From positions 496,001 to 560,000 of the forward strand of contig NZ_VIVQ01000002.1 of the NCBI RefSeq assembly GCF_007829035.1: 64,000 nucleotides of DNA, written 5' to 3'. The first letter of the stretch is position 1. Every line of letters starts with the position of its first letter. This document shows positions 1 to 8,317 of this stretch, piece by piece. The position numbers and the translations under genes are program-made. Source of the DNA: Rudaeicoccus suwonensis (GTDB lineage: Bacteria; Actinomycetota; Actinomycetes; Actinomycetales; Dermatophilaceae). The notes under the pieces were generated by a model. The model was not told the DNA's origin. It searched no databases and saw only the letters and a program-made list of their open reading frames with translations.

Positions 1-3000
1 ATCCAGCTGCCGTCGTCCCACTCCCGCTCGAGCTGCGCGCGCGCCCGGTCCATCGCACCGGGCGCGCGTTGCTGTGCAAAGTCGCTGCCGCGAGTCCAGT
101 CCATCGACGGGTAGGCCTGGTTGTAGCCCGCGCGGTGGGCGAGCACGAGCAGGGTCGCACCGGTCAGCGCGTCCGAGTCGTCGCGCGCGAGCAGCCACAG
201 ACCGAACGCGAAGGTGATGGCGCCCAGCGCCGGCAGGTCCAGTTGCGCCGGGAGGTCCGCAACAGCCAGCCGCAGCAGGTCGGCGCACTCCTGCGCCAGG
301 TCGGCGGCGTCCGGGTCGTCCGGGCTGTGCCACGCATAGGTCGTCAGATTCGCTGCCAGGATGCCCAGGAGCCACGGGTTGCGATGGTCTTCGGTGGCGA
401 AACCTTCCAGGTGTATGCCGCGGACCCGCCTGAGCGCGAGTCGTTGCAGTTCAAGGGCTTTGGGCAGGTCGCCCTTGGCGGCGGCGATCTCGGCGAGCGC
501 CTGGTCGACGACCCGGTTGTTCGGCGCCTCCTGCGAGGCCAGCAGCAACTCGTTGTCGATCTGCTGCAGCACCTGTTCCGAGCCGCTCACATCACCGGCG
601 TCGAGACGGCCGAGCGCGATGGTCAGCAGCGCCATGGCCGCGTCATAGTCGGCATGCAGCCGGCGCATCGGGCTGATCGCCGTCGCCGCATCACGGGCGG
701 CCTCCTCTCGGCGGCCGCTTTGCACGAGCAGACCGGAGCGCTCGCCATACAGCTCGGCCGTCGCCCAGGGACCGTCGAGATCCGGGTCGAGTTCGGCGAG
801 GGCGCGATCGAGCAGGGAGAGGGCCTCGGTGGTGCGACCGGCATTCTCGAACAGGTGGGCCAGCCAGCGGGTCGCCGCGCGCCGCACCCACGGCGACTCG
901 TCGGCGGCCAGGTCGGTCAGCGCCCCCTCAGCCGCTTGCTGGCCGGCTGTCTCGGTGAGCGCCATCGCGGCCGAAGCCCGCAGCGAGCCCGAGATCGCGG
1001 GGTCGTCGCCCGGTCCGAGTTCGCGCAACCGGTTGGTGACGGCCGGGTCGGTGGTGCGACTCAGGAACGAGCTGATGATCTGGATCCAGTCCAGCAGAAC
1101 TCGCTGGCTGTCCAGGGAGTGCGGATCGGTGACCACCGGATCGACGGCGATGCGGGTCATCGCCTCGCGCCGGGCGAAACCCATCGGGATGCGCGAGGTG
1201 ACCTGCCACAGCCACAGCAGCATCCGGCAGATGTCGACCGCAGCCTCGATGTCACCAGAGTCAACCGAATCATCAAGCACCGCAGTGAGATTGACTTCTT
1301 CATCCCAGAGCTTGTCGACGACGTCGACCTGAGTGCTGCCGTGCACTCGGTCGGCCAGGTCGCGGCACAGGGCCTGCGCCCACCGGCGAAGCGCCGCACG
1401 TAGGACATCCGTGTCGCCCGCTTCGGCGAGACGGTCGCGGCCGAACTCACGGACGGTCTCGAGCATGCGATAGCGCACCCGGCCGGCGCCGTCGGACTCA
1501 TAGGTTTGCAAGAGGGAGTGATCCAGGAGCGTCTCGACCGCCGTGAGGCCATCCGCATCTGGTGAGGTATGACGCAGCAGCACTTCCGCATCGCTGAGGT
1601 CGAATCCGTCTGGGAAGACCGACAATTCACGCAACGCCCGCTGCGCAGACAGGTCGAGCATCTGCCACGACCAGTCGATGACCGCGTGCAGCGTCTGATG
1701 GCGCTGCGGAGCATCGCGGATGTTGCCGCGCAGCAAGGCAAATCGCTGGTCGAGGCGGTCGCGGATGTCGGCGACGGACATCACTCGCGTGCGGGCAGCG
1801 GCCAACTCGATGGCGAGCGGAAGGCCGTCGAGTCGGTCGCACACCTGCGCGACGGTGTCGGAATCCAGCGTGATGCCGGGGCGGGCAGCGGTCGCTCGAT
1901 CGGTGAACAGCTGCACCGCCTGTTCCCCGGACAACTGTGCGAGCGGGTAGAGGTGTTCGGCGTGGATCGCCAGCGGCATACGTGAGGTGGTCAGCACGGC
2001 CAGATCGGGGAGTTGGGCGACGAGCGGACCCACCAGCGCGGCTACCGCCTCGATGATCTGCTCACAGTTGTCAAGCACGAGAAGCGTTGGTGCCACCGCT
2101 AACTGGGTGACGATGCGAGCGCGCGGGTCGGTCACCTGATGGCGGTCGGAGACCTTGTCACGTGCACCGATCGCGGCCAGCACCGTCGGCTCGAGGTCGT
2201 CGGCCTGGGTGACGCCGACGAGCTCGATGAAGTGCACGACAGGTTGCCTGGCTCGCGCGGCGACCAGGTGCGCGATGCGGGTCTTGCCCAGGCCACCCGG
2301 CCCCAGGATCGTCGTCACCTGCCGAGTCGCGACCGCCGCGGTGAGCGCCTGCAGGTCGTCGTCGCGCCCGATGAAGCTGGTGCCGTCGGTGCGGACGCCC
2401 TGCTGCACCGGGTCGTCGCTGGCCAGCAGTTCACGGTGCAGTCGCTGCAGTGCCGGTGACGGGTCACCACCGGTGCGTTCGGCGACCGTATGACGGTGAC
2501 GCTCGTATCGCTCGGCCGCGTCAGCCAGGCGCCCCGCTGCGGCCAGGCTGCGCAGGTAGTCGACCAGGACGTCGTCCTCCGGCAGCGCCGCTTCGGCGAA
2601 CGGCGCCAACAGTTCGACCGCCTGTTGGTGGTGGCCAAGGCGGCTGAGTGCACGCCCGTGCAAGGCCCGGCAGTCGGTGACGGCGGCGGCGACGCGGTCA
2701 CGGATCTCGGCCAGCGCGTCATCGACCTCGGACGGCCTGGTGGCGGCGGGCAGGTCGGCTGCGAGGCGGTGCACGGTGGCCCAATCGCCTTGTCGTGCAG
2801 CGGTTTTCATGGCGGTGCAGGCGTCCAGGGTGGCCAGGGCATCGACATCCGTGCGTGCCAGACCGAGGCTGTAGCCACCTGCGGTGTGCTCGACCACCTG
2901 TGCGGAGCTCTGCTTGCGCACCCGCGACACCAGCACCTGCAGGGCCTTGCGCGCATCAGCCGGCGAGGCCTCGCGCCATACGTCGGCAATGAGGTCCTCG

Positions 3001-3119
3001 GGCGAGACGGTGCGGCCCTCGGCCAGCACCAACGCCGCAATCAGGGCGTGGCTGCGGTCGCCGGGGAGCGGAGTGCCGTGCCAGCACACTGACTCCAGAA
3101 CGGTCAGTGCGGCAGCCAC
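1..3119 (-). CDS. SARP/AfsR-type transcriptional regulator (BTAD + NB-ARC), C-terminus beyond window
   Basis: A continuous minus-strand frame runs from a GTG at 3119 off the left edge (about 1039 residues visible, no stop). Residues 1-85 resemble a winged-helix Trans_reg_C DNA-binding domain. About 90-240 resembles the BTAD helical domain. A P-loop (GPGGLGKT, near 272-279) followed by a Walker-B-like stretch LLVLDNCEQ marks an STAND/NB-ARC ATPase, and the remainder is helical and TPR-like. Family members are activators of secondary metabolism or stress genes that use ATP as a switch; the target here is unknown. The start is supported by a TATCAT -10-like box six bases upstream (3126-3131), which fits a leaderless transcript. 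It is divergent from efeO, so regulation of iron uptake is possible but only inferred. The high-GC plus-strand ORFs over this gene are antisense shadows. Confidence 0.88.
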   Translation of the reverse strand, partial: MAAALTVLESVCWHGTPLPGDRSHALIAALVLAEGRTVSPEDLIADVWREASPADARKALQVLVSRVRKQSSAQVVEHTAGGYSLGLARTDVDALATLDACTAMKTAARQGDWATVHRLAADLPAATRPSEVDDALAEIRDRVAAAVTDCRALHGRALSRLGHHQQAVELLAPFAEAALPEDDVLVDYLRSLAAAGRLADAAERYERHRHTVAERTGGDPSPALQRLHRELLASDDPVQQGVRTDGTSFIGRDDDLQALTAAVATRQVTTILGPGGLGKTRIAHLVAARARQPVVHFIELVGVTQADDLEPTVLAAIGARDKVSDRHQVTDPRARIVTQLAVAPTLLVLDNCEQIIEAVAALVGPLVAQLPDLAVLTTSRMPLAIHAEHLYPLAQLSGEQAVQLFTDRATAARPGITLDSDTVAQVCDRLDGLPLAIELAAARTRVMSVADIRDRLDQRFALLRGNIRDAPQRHQTLHAVIDWSWQMLDLSAQRALRELSVFPDGFDLSDAEVLLRHTSPDADGLTAVETLLDHSLLQTYESDGAGRVRYRMLETVREFGRDRLAEAGDTDVLRAALRRWAQALCRDLADRVHGSTQVDVVDKLWDEEVNLTAVLDDSVDSGDIEAAVDICRMLLWLWQVTSRIPMGFARREAMTRIAVDPVVTDPHSLDSQRVLLDWIQIISSFLSRTTDPAVTNRLRELGPGDDPAISGSLRASAAMALTETAGQQAAEGALTDLAADESPWVRRAATRWLAHLFENAGRTTEALSLLDRALAELDPDLDGPWATAELYGERSGLLVQSGRREEAARDAATAISPMRRLHADYDAAMALLTIALGRLDAGDVSGSEQVLQQIDNELLLASQEAPNNRVVDQALAEIAAAKGDLPKALELQRLALRRVRGIHLEGFATEDHRNPWLLGILAANLTTYAWHSPDDPDAADLAQECADLLRLAVADLPAQLDLPALGAITFAFGLWLLARDDSDALTGATLLVLAHRAGYNQAYPSMDWTRGSDFAQQRAPGAMDRARAQLEREWDDGSW

Positions 3120-3125
3120 CTGAGC

Positions 3126-3131
3126 ATGATA
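3126..3131 (-). promoter_or_regulatory. -10 element (TATCAT) of a leaderless promoter for the SARP gene
   Basis: Minus-strand TATCAT fits TANNNT and is followed by six bases and then the GTG start. This is the spacing seen at several other leaderless-type starts in the window. No clear -35 is seen. Confidence 0.45.
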
Positions 3132-3284
3132 GGTCGGAGCACAGACGTCACCGCGCGACTTCGTCCGTCGAGCGCCCTCGAGATCTTATGGTGGCGCGGT
3201 GCTGCGGCGGCGACCTCGGGCCGGTGGTTCATCGAACGTTCGCCTCGATACGCCGATCCGGCCACGAGTCTGTGACAGCATGCC

Positions 3285-4559
3285 GTGGTGCCCTCACCGA
3301 CCGATTCCGACGCTCAGCGCGCGCCACAGCGCCGCGGCCGGATCGTCGCAGCAGGCGTCGTCGTGCTGGTGGCGATGGGTGCCGGCACGTATGCCGCAAC
3401 CCGGCACTCCGGCTCCGCGCACACGGGCGCACCCGCGTCGAGCGGCTTGACCCTCAGCAATCAGCAGTGCGCGCCGCAGTGGCGTGGGATGCCCGCGGGC
3501 CCCGGCACCTTGACGATCACCAATCACGCGGCCGTCGTCGCCGAGGTGCTGATGATCGACAGCCGTGGTCGCACTCTCACCCAGATCGAGACTGTCGCTC
3601 CCGGCACCACGGCGTCGGCGCCGTTGGTCGTCGGCGCCGGGAAATACCGCATCCAGTGTCTGCTCAGCACCGGCACCGTCCTCACCTCGCCCACGGCGAC
3701 CGTGACCGGGACGTCGTCGGTGCCGGTGCCGGCCGCGATCGCCAAGGCCACCGACGCCGAGCTCCAGCCGGCCGCGGACGCCTATCAGACGTACGTCGAC
3801 AAGACCCTCGCCACGTTGGCCACCCAGGCCGCCACCTTGGAGACGGACATCGCCAGGGGCAAGCTCACTCAGGCGCGCACCGATTGGCTCGATGCACAGT
3901 TGACCTGGTGCGCGATGGGCGCGGCATACGGCTCGTTCGGTCAGCTCGGCGACGAGATCGACGGCCTCGCGCAGGTTCTGCCGAACGGCGTCAACACCAC
4001 CTCGTGGGAGGGCCTGCATCGCATCGAATACGGCTTGTGGCACGGGCAGTCGGCGGCCACGCTCAAGCCCGTCGCGCAGCAACTCCAGGCGAACATCACC
4101 GCGCTGCAGGGTGTGCTGCCGATCCCGGGCGGTGTCGCCGACACCCAGCGGTATGCCGCCGTCGCGCCGTCAGATCTGCCGGTGCGGGCGCACGAGATCC
4201 TGGAGGACACGTTGCGCGATCGGCTGTCCGGGCAGGCCGACTACGGATCCGGCACGGAATACGAGCAGGCTGCGGCGGACGTCGCGGCGACCAAGGTGGT
4301 GCTCGGCGATCTGACGCCGATGCTCGATGCGCGCACGAGTTCGCTTGTGCCAGAGGCGAATGCGGATCTGAGTGCACTGAACGCGGCGCTGAATGCGACG
4401 AAGTCAGGTGGCCACTGGCAGCCGATGAGCCAGGTCCCGCAGACCGAACGTATGGCGGTGAACGGGACGCTCGGCGCGGCGCTGGAGGTCCTGGCGGATG
4501 TGCCGCAGCTGCTCGGCGAGGTCGACCCGCACAACGCGGCCGTGGCGAATCCGGACTGA
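3285..4559 (+). CDS. efeO: EfeO-like iron-uptake protein (cupredoxin + M75/imelysin)
   Basis: 424 residues. One N-terminal membrane anchor or signal segment lies at about 18-40. A cupredoxin-like beta domain follows (about 50-145), then an M75/imelysin helical domain with the HxxE metal motif seen as HRIEYGLWH near residue 245. This is the EfeO architecture: a cell-surface iron-binding partner of the ferrous permease EfeU and the peroxidase EfeB. Start GTG 3285 or GTG 3288 (two consecutive GTGs) cannot be separated by sequence. efeB starts nine bases after its stop, so the two form an operon. No efeU lies upstream, where the divergent SARP regulator sits. Regulation by iron or pH is known for the family; no clear Fur/IdeR box is seen here. 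Confidence 0.9.
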   Translation: MVPSPTDSDAQRAPQRRGRIVAAGVVVLVAMGAGTYAATRHSGSAHTGAPASSGLTLSNQQCAPQWRGMPAGPGTLTITNHAAVVAEVLMIDSRGRTLTQIETVAPGTTASAPLVVGAGKYRIQCLLSTGTVLTSPTATVTGTSSVPVPAAIAKATDAELQPAADAYQTYVDKTLATLATQAATLETDIARGKLTQARTDWLDAQLTWCAMGAAYGSFGQLGDEIDGLAQVLPNGVNTTSWEGLHRIEYGLWHGQSAATLKPVAQQLQANITALQGVLPIPGGVADTQRYAAVAPSDLPVRAHEILEDTLRDRLSGQADYGSGTEYEQAAADVAATKVVLGDLTPMLDARTSSLVPEANADLSALNAALNATKSGGHWQPMSQVPQTERMAVNGTLGAALEVLADVPQLLGEVDPHNAAVANPD

Positions 4560-4567
4560 CGGAGGGG

Positions 4568-5833
4568 ATGACGAACATGGGTGTCAGCAGGCGCGGATTC
4601 CTGACCGGTGCGGGTGTCGGGGCTGCCTCCGGCGTGCTCGCGGCTGGGGCGACGGCCGCCGCTGCGGCATCGTCGACCGCCTCACCGTCCGGTATGCCGG
4701 GGGATGGTGCCGACGCGAGTCCATCGCCGGCGCGCAGTTTTCCGTTCGAGGGGCAGTATCAAAGCGGAGTGCTGACGCCGCCGCCGAGCAGCAAGCAGAA
4801 GCACGCGGCCTTCGTGTCCTTCGACGTGATCGCGTCGTCGTCGGGTGAGTTGAAATCGCTGCTGCAGACGATCACCGCGCGCTCGCGGGCGCTGACGGCG
4901 GGAGGGGCTGCGCCATACGCGGGGGTCGGTGCACCACCGGCGGACAGTGACATCCTCGGCCCACAGATCCCGCCGTGCGGGCTGACGGCGACCGTCGGGC
5001 TCGGATCCTCTTTGTTCGATGGGCGATTCGGGCTAGGTGCGAAGAAGCCGAGCAAGCTGACGCAGATGCCGGTGTTCACCAACGACTCCCCCGAGGATTC
5101 GTGGATGCACGGCGATCTGCTGTTGCAGCTGTGCGCGGACGAGCCGGACGCGATCCACCACACGCTGCGCGATCTGACCCGGCACACGCGCGGTGGCATG
5201 CAGATGAAGTGGCGGATGGACGGGTACAACTCGGTGCCTCGGCCGTCCGGCACCTCACGAAATCTGTTGGGCTTCAAGGACGGCACCGCGAATCCGACTG
5301 GCAACAATGCGAGTTCACTTGTTTGGGTGGATGCGGCGAGCGAGCCGGCGTGGGCACGCGGCGGCACGTATCAGGTGGTGCGACTGATCCGAATGCTCGT
5401 GGAGTTCTGGGATCGCGTGTCGATAGAGGAGCAGGAGGACATGTTTGGGCGGCGTCGCGACTCAGGTGCACCGTTGACCGGCAACACCGAATTCGACACT
5501 CCTGACTACAAATCCGACCCGTTCGGTCTGGTGATCCCTACCTCGGCGCACATCCGGCTGGCCAATCCGCGCACGCCGCAGACCAACAACCAGCAGCTGA
5601 TCCGCCGGTCGTACAACTACGATCTCGGCATCGACGCCAACGGCAACATGCAGGCCGGGCACGTCTTCTGCTGCTTCCAGCAGGACGTCCAGCGGCAGTT
5701 CGCGACGATCCAGCAACGGCTCGCTGACGAGCCGCTGGTGGACTACGTGCAGCCCTTCGGCGGCGGCTATTTCTTCGTGCCACCGGGCGTGCGCACTTCA
5801 ACCGACTACATCGGCAGCGGCCTGTTCACCTGA
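4568..5833 (+). CDS. efeB: EfeB-type deferrochelatase/DyP peroxidase, Tat-exported
   Basis: 421 residues, ATG 4568 with a GGAGGGG Shine-Dalgarno at 4561. The N-terminus has a twin-arginine signal (RRGFLTG, residues 6-12) followed by an Ala-rich hydrophobic stretch, so it is exported folded with heme. The DyP signature GFKDGT is near residue 235, and a conserved AHIRLAN segment carrying the probable proximal heme histidine is near residue 327. DyP peroxidases of the EfeB type oxidise ferrous iron or porphyrinogens and feed iron to EfeU/O. The gene is coupled to efeO. The same frame stays open far upstream, but that part only overlaps efeO antiframe and should not be read as N-terminal protein. 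Confidence 0.93.
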   Translation: MTNMGVSRRGFLTGAGVGAASGVLAAGATAAAAASSTASPSGMPGDGADASPSPARSFPFEGQYQSGVLTPPPSSKQKHAAFVSFDVIASSSGELKSLLQTITARSRALTAGGAAPYAGVGAPPADSDILGPQIPPCGLTATVGLGSSLFDGRFGLGAKKPSKLTQMPVFTNDSPEDSWMHGDLLLQLCADEPDAIHHTLRDLTRHTRGGMQMKWRMDGYNSVPRPSGTSRNLLGFKDGTANPTGNNASSLVWVDAASEPAWARGGTYQVVRLIRMLVEFWDRVSIEEQEDMFGRRRDSGAPLTGNTEFDTPDYKSDPFGLVIPTSAHIRLANPRTPQTNNQQLIRRSYNYDLGIDANGNMQAGHVFCCFQQDVQRQFATIQQRLADEPLVDYVQPFGGGYFFVPPGVRTSTDYIGSGLFT

Positions 5834-5948
5834 GTCCCTTGTCCACGTGCGAGGACAACAGCATGACGGAGTCCGGGCCGTTACCGAGGTGATCCGGGCG
5901 GACGACGCGGCTTGGCGGCTGGCCTGACTTCCGATGGGCAGGTCGGCC

Positions 5949-5960
5949 TATGCTCGTTCG
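5949..5960 (+). promoter_or_regulatory. -10 box plus spacer (TATGCT-CGTTCG) of a leaderless promoter
   Basis: TATGCT followed by CGTTCG leads directly to GTG 5961. The same 12 bases precede the ATG of the VOC gene at 15732, supporting a shared promoter type and the GTG start. Confidence 0.5.
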
Positions 5961-6263
5961 GTGATCGACGAAGACCACCCCGATCTCGCCGATGTCGCCA
6001 TCGTGGACGCCCTGCGTGCACTCGCCGACCCGACGAGGATGCGCATCGTGGACGCCCTGCGCCACGTGGATCGCGCCGAGTGCGCTGCGGTGTATGCACC
6101 ACTGGGGCTGACGAAGTCGAATGCCACCTTCCATTTTCGCGTGCTGCGCGAATGCGGACTACTAGTACGAACACGGGAAGGGCAGCGGCAGTACGCCGCC
6201 CTTCGGCGAGAAGAGTTCGATCAACGCTTCCCTGGCCTGCTCGGCGCTGTCTTTGACGAGTGA
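5961..6263 (+). CDS. ArsR-family winged-helix repressor
   Basis: 100 residues from GTG 5961 (an in-frame ATG at 5934 would add nine residues, but a -10-like TATGCT lies between them). The core reads as a typical ArsR/HTH_5 domain: a first helix with LADPTRMRIVDAL, then a recognition helix region KSNATFHFRVLRECGL and a wing ending near GQRQY. No metal-binding cysteine pair typical of ArsR/SmtB is obvious, so it may sense an organic ligand or be redox-independent. It lies 84 bases before the NIPSNAP gene, with an inverted repeat in the gap that could be its operator. Confidence 0.85.
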   Translation: MIDEDHPDLADVAIVDALRALADPTRMRIVDALRHVDRAECAAVYAPLGLTKSNATFHFRVLRECGLLVRTREGQRQYAALRREEFDQRFPGLLGAVFDE

Positions 6264-6278
6264 CTGTCGTTTCCGAAG

Positions 6279-6296
6279 GTACAACGAAACTTGTAC
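6279..6296 (+). promoter_or_regulatory. Candidate ArsR operator (GTACAA-N6-TTGTAC)
   Basis: A perfect 6+6 bp inverted repeat with a six-base spacer sits between the ArsR gene and the NIPSNAP gene. Its right arm overlaps a possible -10 (TACTCT, 6294-6299). The size and position suit a dimeric winged-helix repressor controlling the downstream gene; this is inference. Confidence 0.5.
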
Positions 6297-6347
6297 TCTC
6301 ATTGGGGACGACGACACCGCCGTCCCTGACGACAGATGGAGGCCCAC

Positions 6348-7013
6348 ATGTCCAAGCCCGACGTCATCACCGGCGACGACCTGCCGCAGGAACAGCAGCG
6401 GATCCGCTACGAACTGGCGACGCTTGATTTTCGGCTCCCGGATGCTGACCGTGCGATTGCAGGTATACAGCCCTGGGTCACCAGCGACGACGCGCGAGGT
6501 GAACTCCTGGGCGCATGGCAGACCGAGCATGGCGTGCTCGGCCGCGCGTACGTGTTGCGCGGTTTCGTCGACCAGGCCGAACTCGACGCCGAACGCTCTC
6601 GCGCCCGGTCCAGCACAGCGCCGTTCGGCCGACCCGAGCATCTGTGCGATCTCACGCTGAACAGCTACGCACCCTTTCCCTTTGTCCCGCCGGTGCGGCC
6701 GGGACTGTTCGGTTCGGTCTACGAGATCCGCGACTACCACCTGGTGCCCGGAGGCCTGCCCGGCACGATCGACGGGTGGCGCCAGAAGCTGCCTGGCCGG
6801 CACGTCGTCGATCCGATCACGATCGTCATGTATGCGCTGGACGGACCGGATCGCATCGTGCACATCTGGCCGTTCGCCGGCCTCGACGAGCGTGTCGAGG
6901 TACGTCGTCGCCTGGTCGCCGAAGGCAAGTGGCCGCCCCCTGGCGGGCCCGAACGCATCCTGCACGGCACCTCCACCATGGCCTGGCCGTTGCCGATCTC
7001 GCCGTTGCATTGA
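6348..7013 (+). CDS. NIPSNAP-family protein
   Basis: 221 residues, ATG 6348 preceded by GGAGG (6338-6342); the upstream in-frame ATG at 6336 lies in the Shine-Dalgarno region. The second half contains a dimeric alpha/beta-barrel NIPSNAP domain, with YEIRDYHLVPGG near residue 125 and IVHIWPFAGLDERVEVR near 170. NIPSNAP proteins are ferredoxin-like barrels of mostly unknown enzymatic role; some bacterial ones act in degradative clusters. The preceding ArsR gene and operator suggest inducible expression. It is convergent with the esterase gene across a 143-bp gap in which only short weak hairpins are seen. Confidence 0.8.
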   Translation: MSKPDVITGDDLPQEQQRIRYELATLDFRLPDADRAIAGIQPWVTSDDARGELLGAWQTEHGVLGRAYVLRGFVDQAELDAERSRARSSTAPFGRPEHLCDLTLNSYAPFPFVPPVRPGLFGSVYEIRDYHLVPGGLPGTIDGWRQKLPGRHVVDPITIVMYALDGPDRIVHIWPFAGLDERVEVRRRLVAEGKWPPPGGPERILHGTSTMAWPLPISPLH

Positions 7014-7156
7014 CCGCGGCCGACATCCGTCGATGGAGTTGACGCAGCAGCCCGAGCGACACGTGAACAACACGTTGAGTGGCTGGGCGAGTCGCCCGTC
7101 AGGCTCGGCGCCTGGGCGGCAGGAAGCTGAGGCGACTGCCGTGAATCAGTGAAAAG

Positions 7157-8317
7157 CTATTCGTAGTAATACTTTTGGGGCCCAGGGAAGACCCACGACA
7201 GGGCGTCACGCAGCCGGTCGCGCCAGTCTTCCCAGGAGTGCCCGTCACGAGCTTCGACATACTGCACGCGCATTCCGGTGCCCTCGAAGACCGGGATCAT
7301 CGAACGGTTCGGCACGATGAGCGGTTCGTAGATGCCGCACGAGATGAACAGCTGATCGGCGACACGGCGAGGCTCGGCCCGGTAGCGGTTCATGAATCGC
7401 ACCACCGGATCGAAGACTTCACCGCCCCCGTGGTCGTTGCCGATGTCGGTGAACACGAACGAGCCCGACTGCAGGATCAGTGATCCGAAGACATCCGGGT
7501 GCCGGTATGCCGTCGACAGTGCCGCCACCCCACCGAAGGAAGCACCCATCAGGGCACGCCCGGACGGCTTTGCAATCAAAGGCAATTCGGACTCCAGGCG
7601 CGGCAGCAACTCTGCCTTCACGAAGCGCGCATGCTGCACCGAGTTGGCGTACTCACGGTTGCGGTCGCCCGGATTGATGAACGCCACAACGGTTTCGGCC
7701 ATGTCCATGCGGTGGATCAGGTTGTCCAGCACCGTCTTCATCGCCGCATAGTTCAGGTAGTCGTCTCCGTCGTGCACGATCAGCAGCGGATAGCTGTGAG
7801 TGGTGCGAAAACGCGCGGGAAGGTAGACGCGACAGGTGGTTTCACGTCTCAGCGCCGCCGACGCCACTGCCAGATCGATGATCTCGCCAGGGCGCACATC
7901 CTCCTCCGGCGTGATCCAGTCGGGCACGACATATCCCGTCGCCTGGCAGACCGACGACGATCCGACCGGGCTGTTGGCCACATGCGGATTGAGCGGGTCG
8001 TTGCCCTGTTCGTAGTGCTCGCCGCGTCGCAGCTCGAGCTGATACTCCACCCGCGACCCGGCCGGCAGTTCGATGACCACGAACCACAGGCTGGTGCCGC
8101 TGACCCGCCGCATCGGCACCTGCTGCGGCTGCCCCACGATCCGATGACGCACCCACACCTCGTCAGCGTCGCCACGAAACAGGAAGGTGCACTTCACACC
8201 TTCGACGATCGGCACTTCGTGGCGCTCCAGGAAGCGATCGATCATGCTCTCGTCCAACGGTTTTCGCGCGCGCAACCGGTTGATCGCCAGCGCCTTGGCC
8301 TTAGCCAACGAACTCAC
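7157..8317 (-). CDS. Alpha/beta-hydrolase esterase (enterochelin-esterase/esterase D-like)
   Basis: 386 residues. An N-terminal beta-sandwich-like region (about 40-110) resembles the carbohydrate- or siderophore-binding module of Fes-type enzymes. An esterase domain (PF00756 type) follows, with nucleophile motif GASFGG (Ser260) and catalytic His360 in DGHSW; no signal peptide is seen. Start GTG 8317 overlaps the end of the upstream S51-like gene by 17 bases, so translation is coupled. It is the last gene of the ATP-grasp/S51/esterase cluster. Fes-like enzymes hydrolyse siderophore esters, but no siderophore synthetase is in the window, so it may instead release an ester or peptide product made by the ATP-grasp ligase. 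The function is inferred. Confidence 0.82.
   Translation of the reverse strand: MSSLAKAKALAINRLRARKPLDESMIDRFLERHEVPIVEGVKCTFLFRGDADEVWVRHRIVGQPQQVPMRRVSGTSLWFVVIELPAGSRVEYQLELRRGEHYEQGNDPLNPHVANSPVGSSSVCQATGYVVPDWITPEEDVRPGEIIDLAVASAALRRETTCRVYLPARFRTTHSYPLLIVHDGDDYLNYAAMKTVLDNLIHRMDMAETVVAFINPGDRNREYANSVQHARFVKAELLPRLESELPLIAKPSGRALMGASFGGVAALSTAYRHPDVFGSLILQSGSFVFTDIGNDHGGGEVFDPVVRFMNRYRAEPRRVADQLFISCGIYEPLIVPNRSMIPVFEGTGMRVQYVEARDGHSWEDWRDRLRDALSWVFPGPQKYYYE

Noticed and set aside
69-1403. 444-residue plus-strand ORF
   Set aside because: Antisense to the SARP regulator, whose frame has clear BTAD/NB-ARC motifs; the plus-strand protein is Arg/Gln/Gly-rich without domains.
3107-4567. N-terminal extension of the DyP peroxidase frame
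   Set aside because: The extension overlaps efeO in another frame; a Tat signal and Shine-Dalgarno fix the start at 4568.
6336-6347. Upstream ATG as the NIPSNAP start
   Set aside because: It lies next to the GGAGG Shine-Dalgarno that serves ATG 6348.
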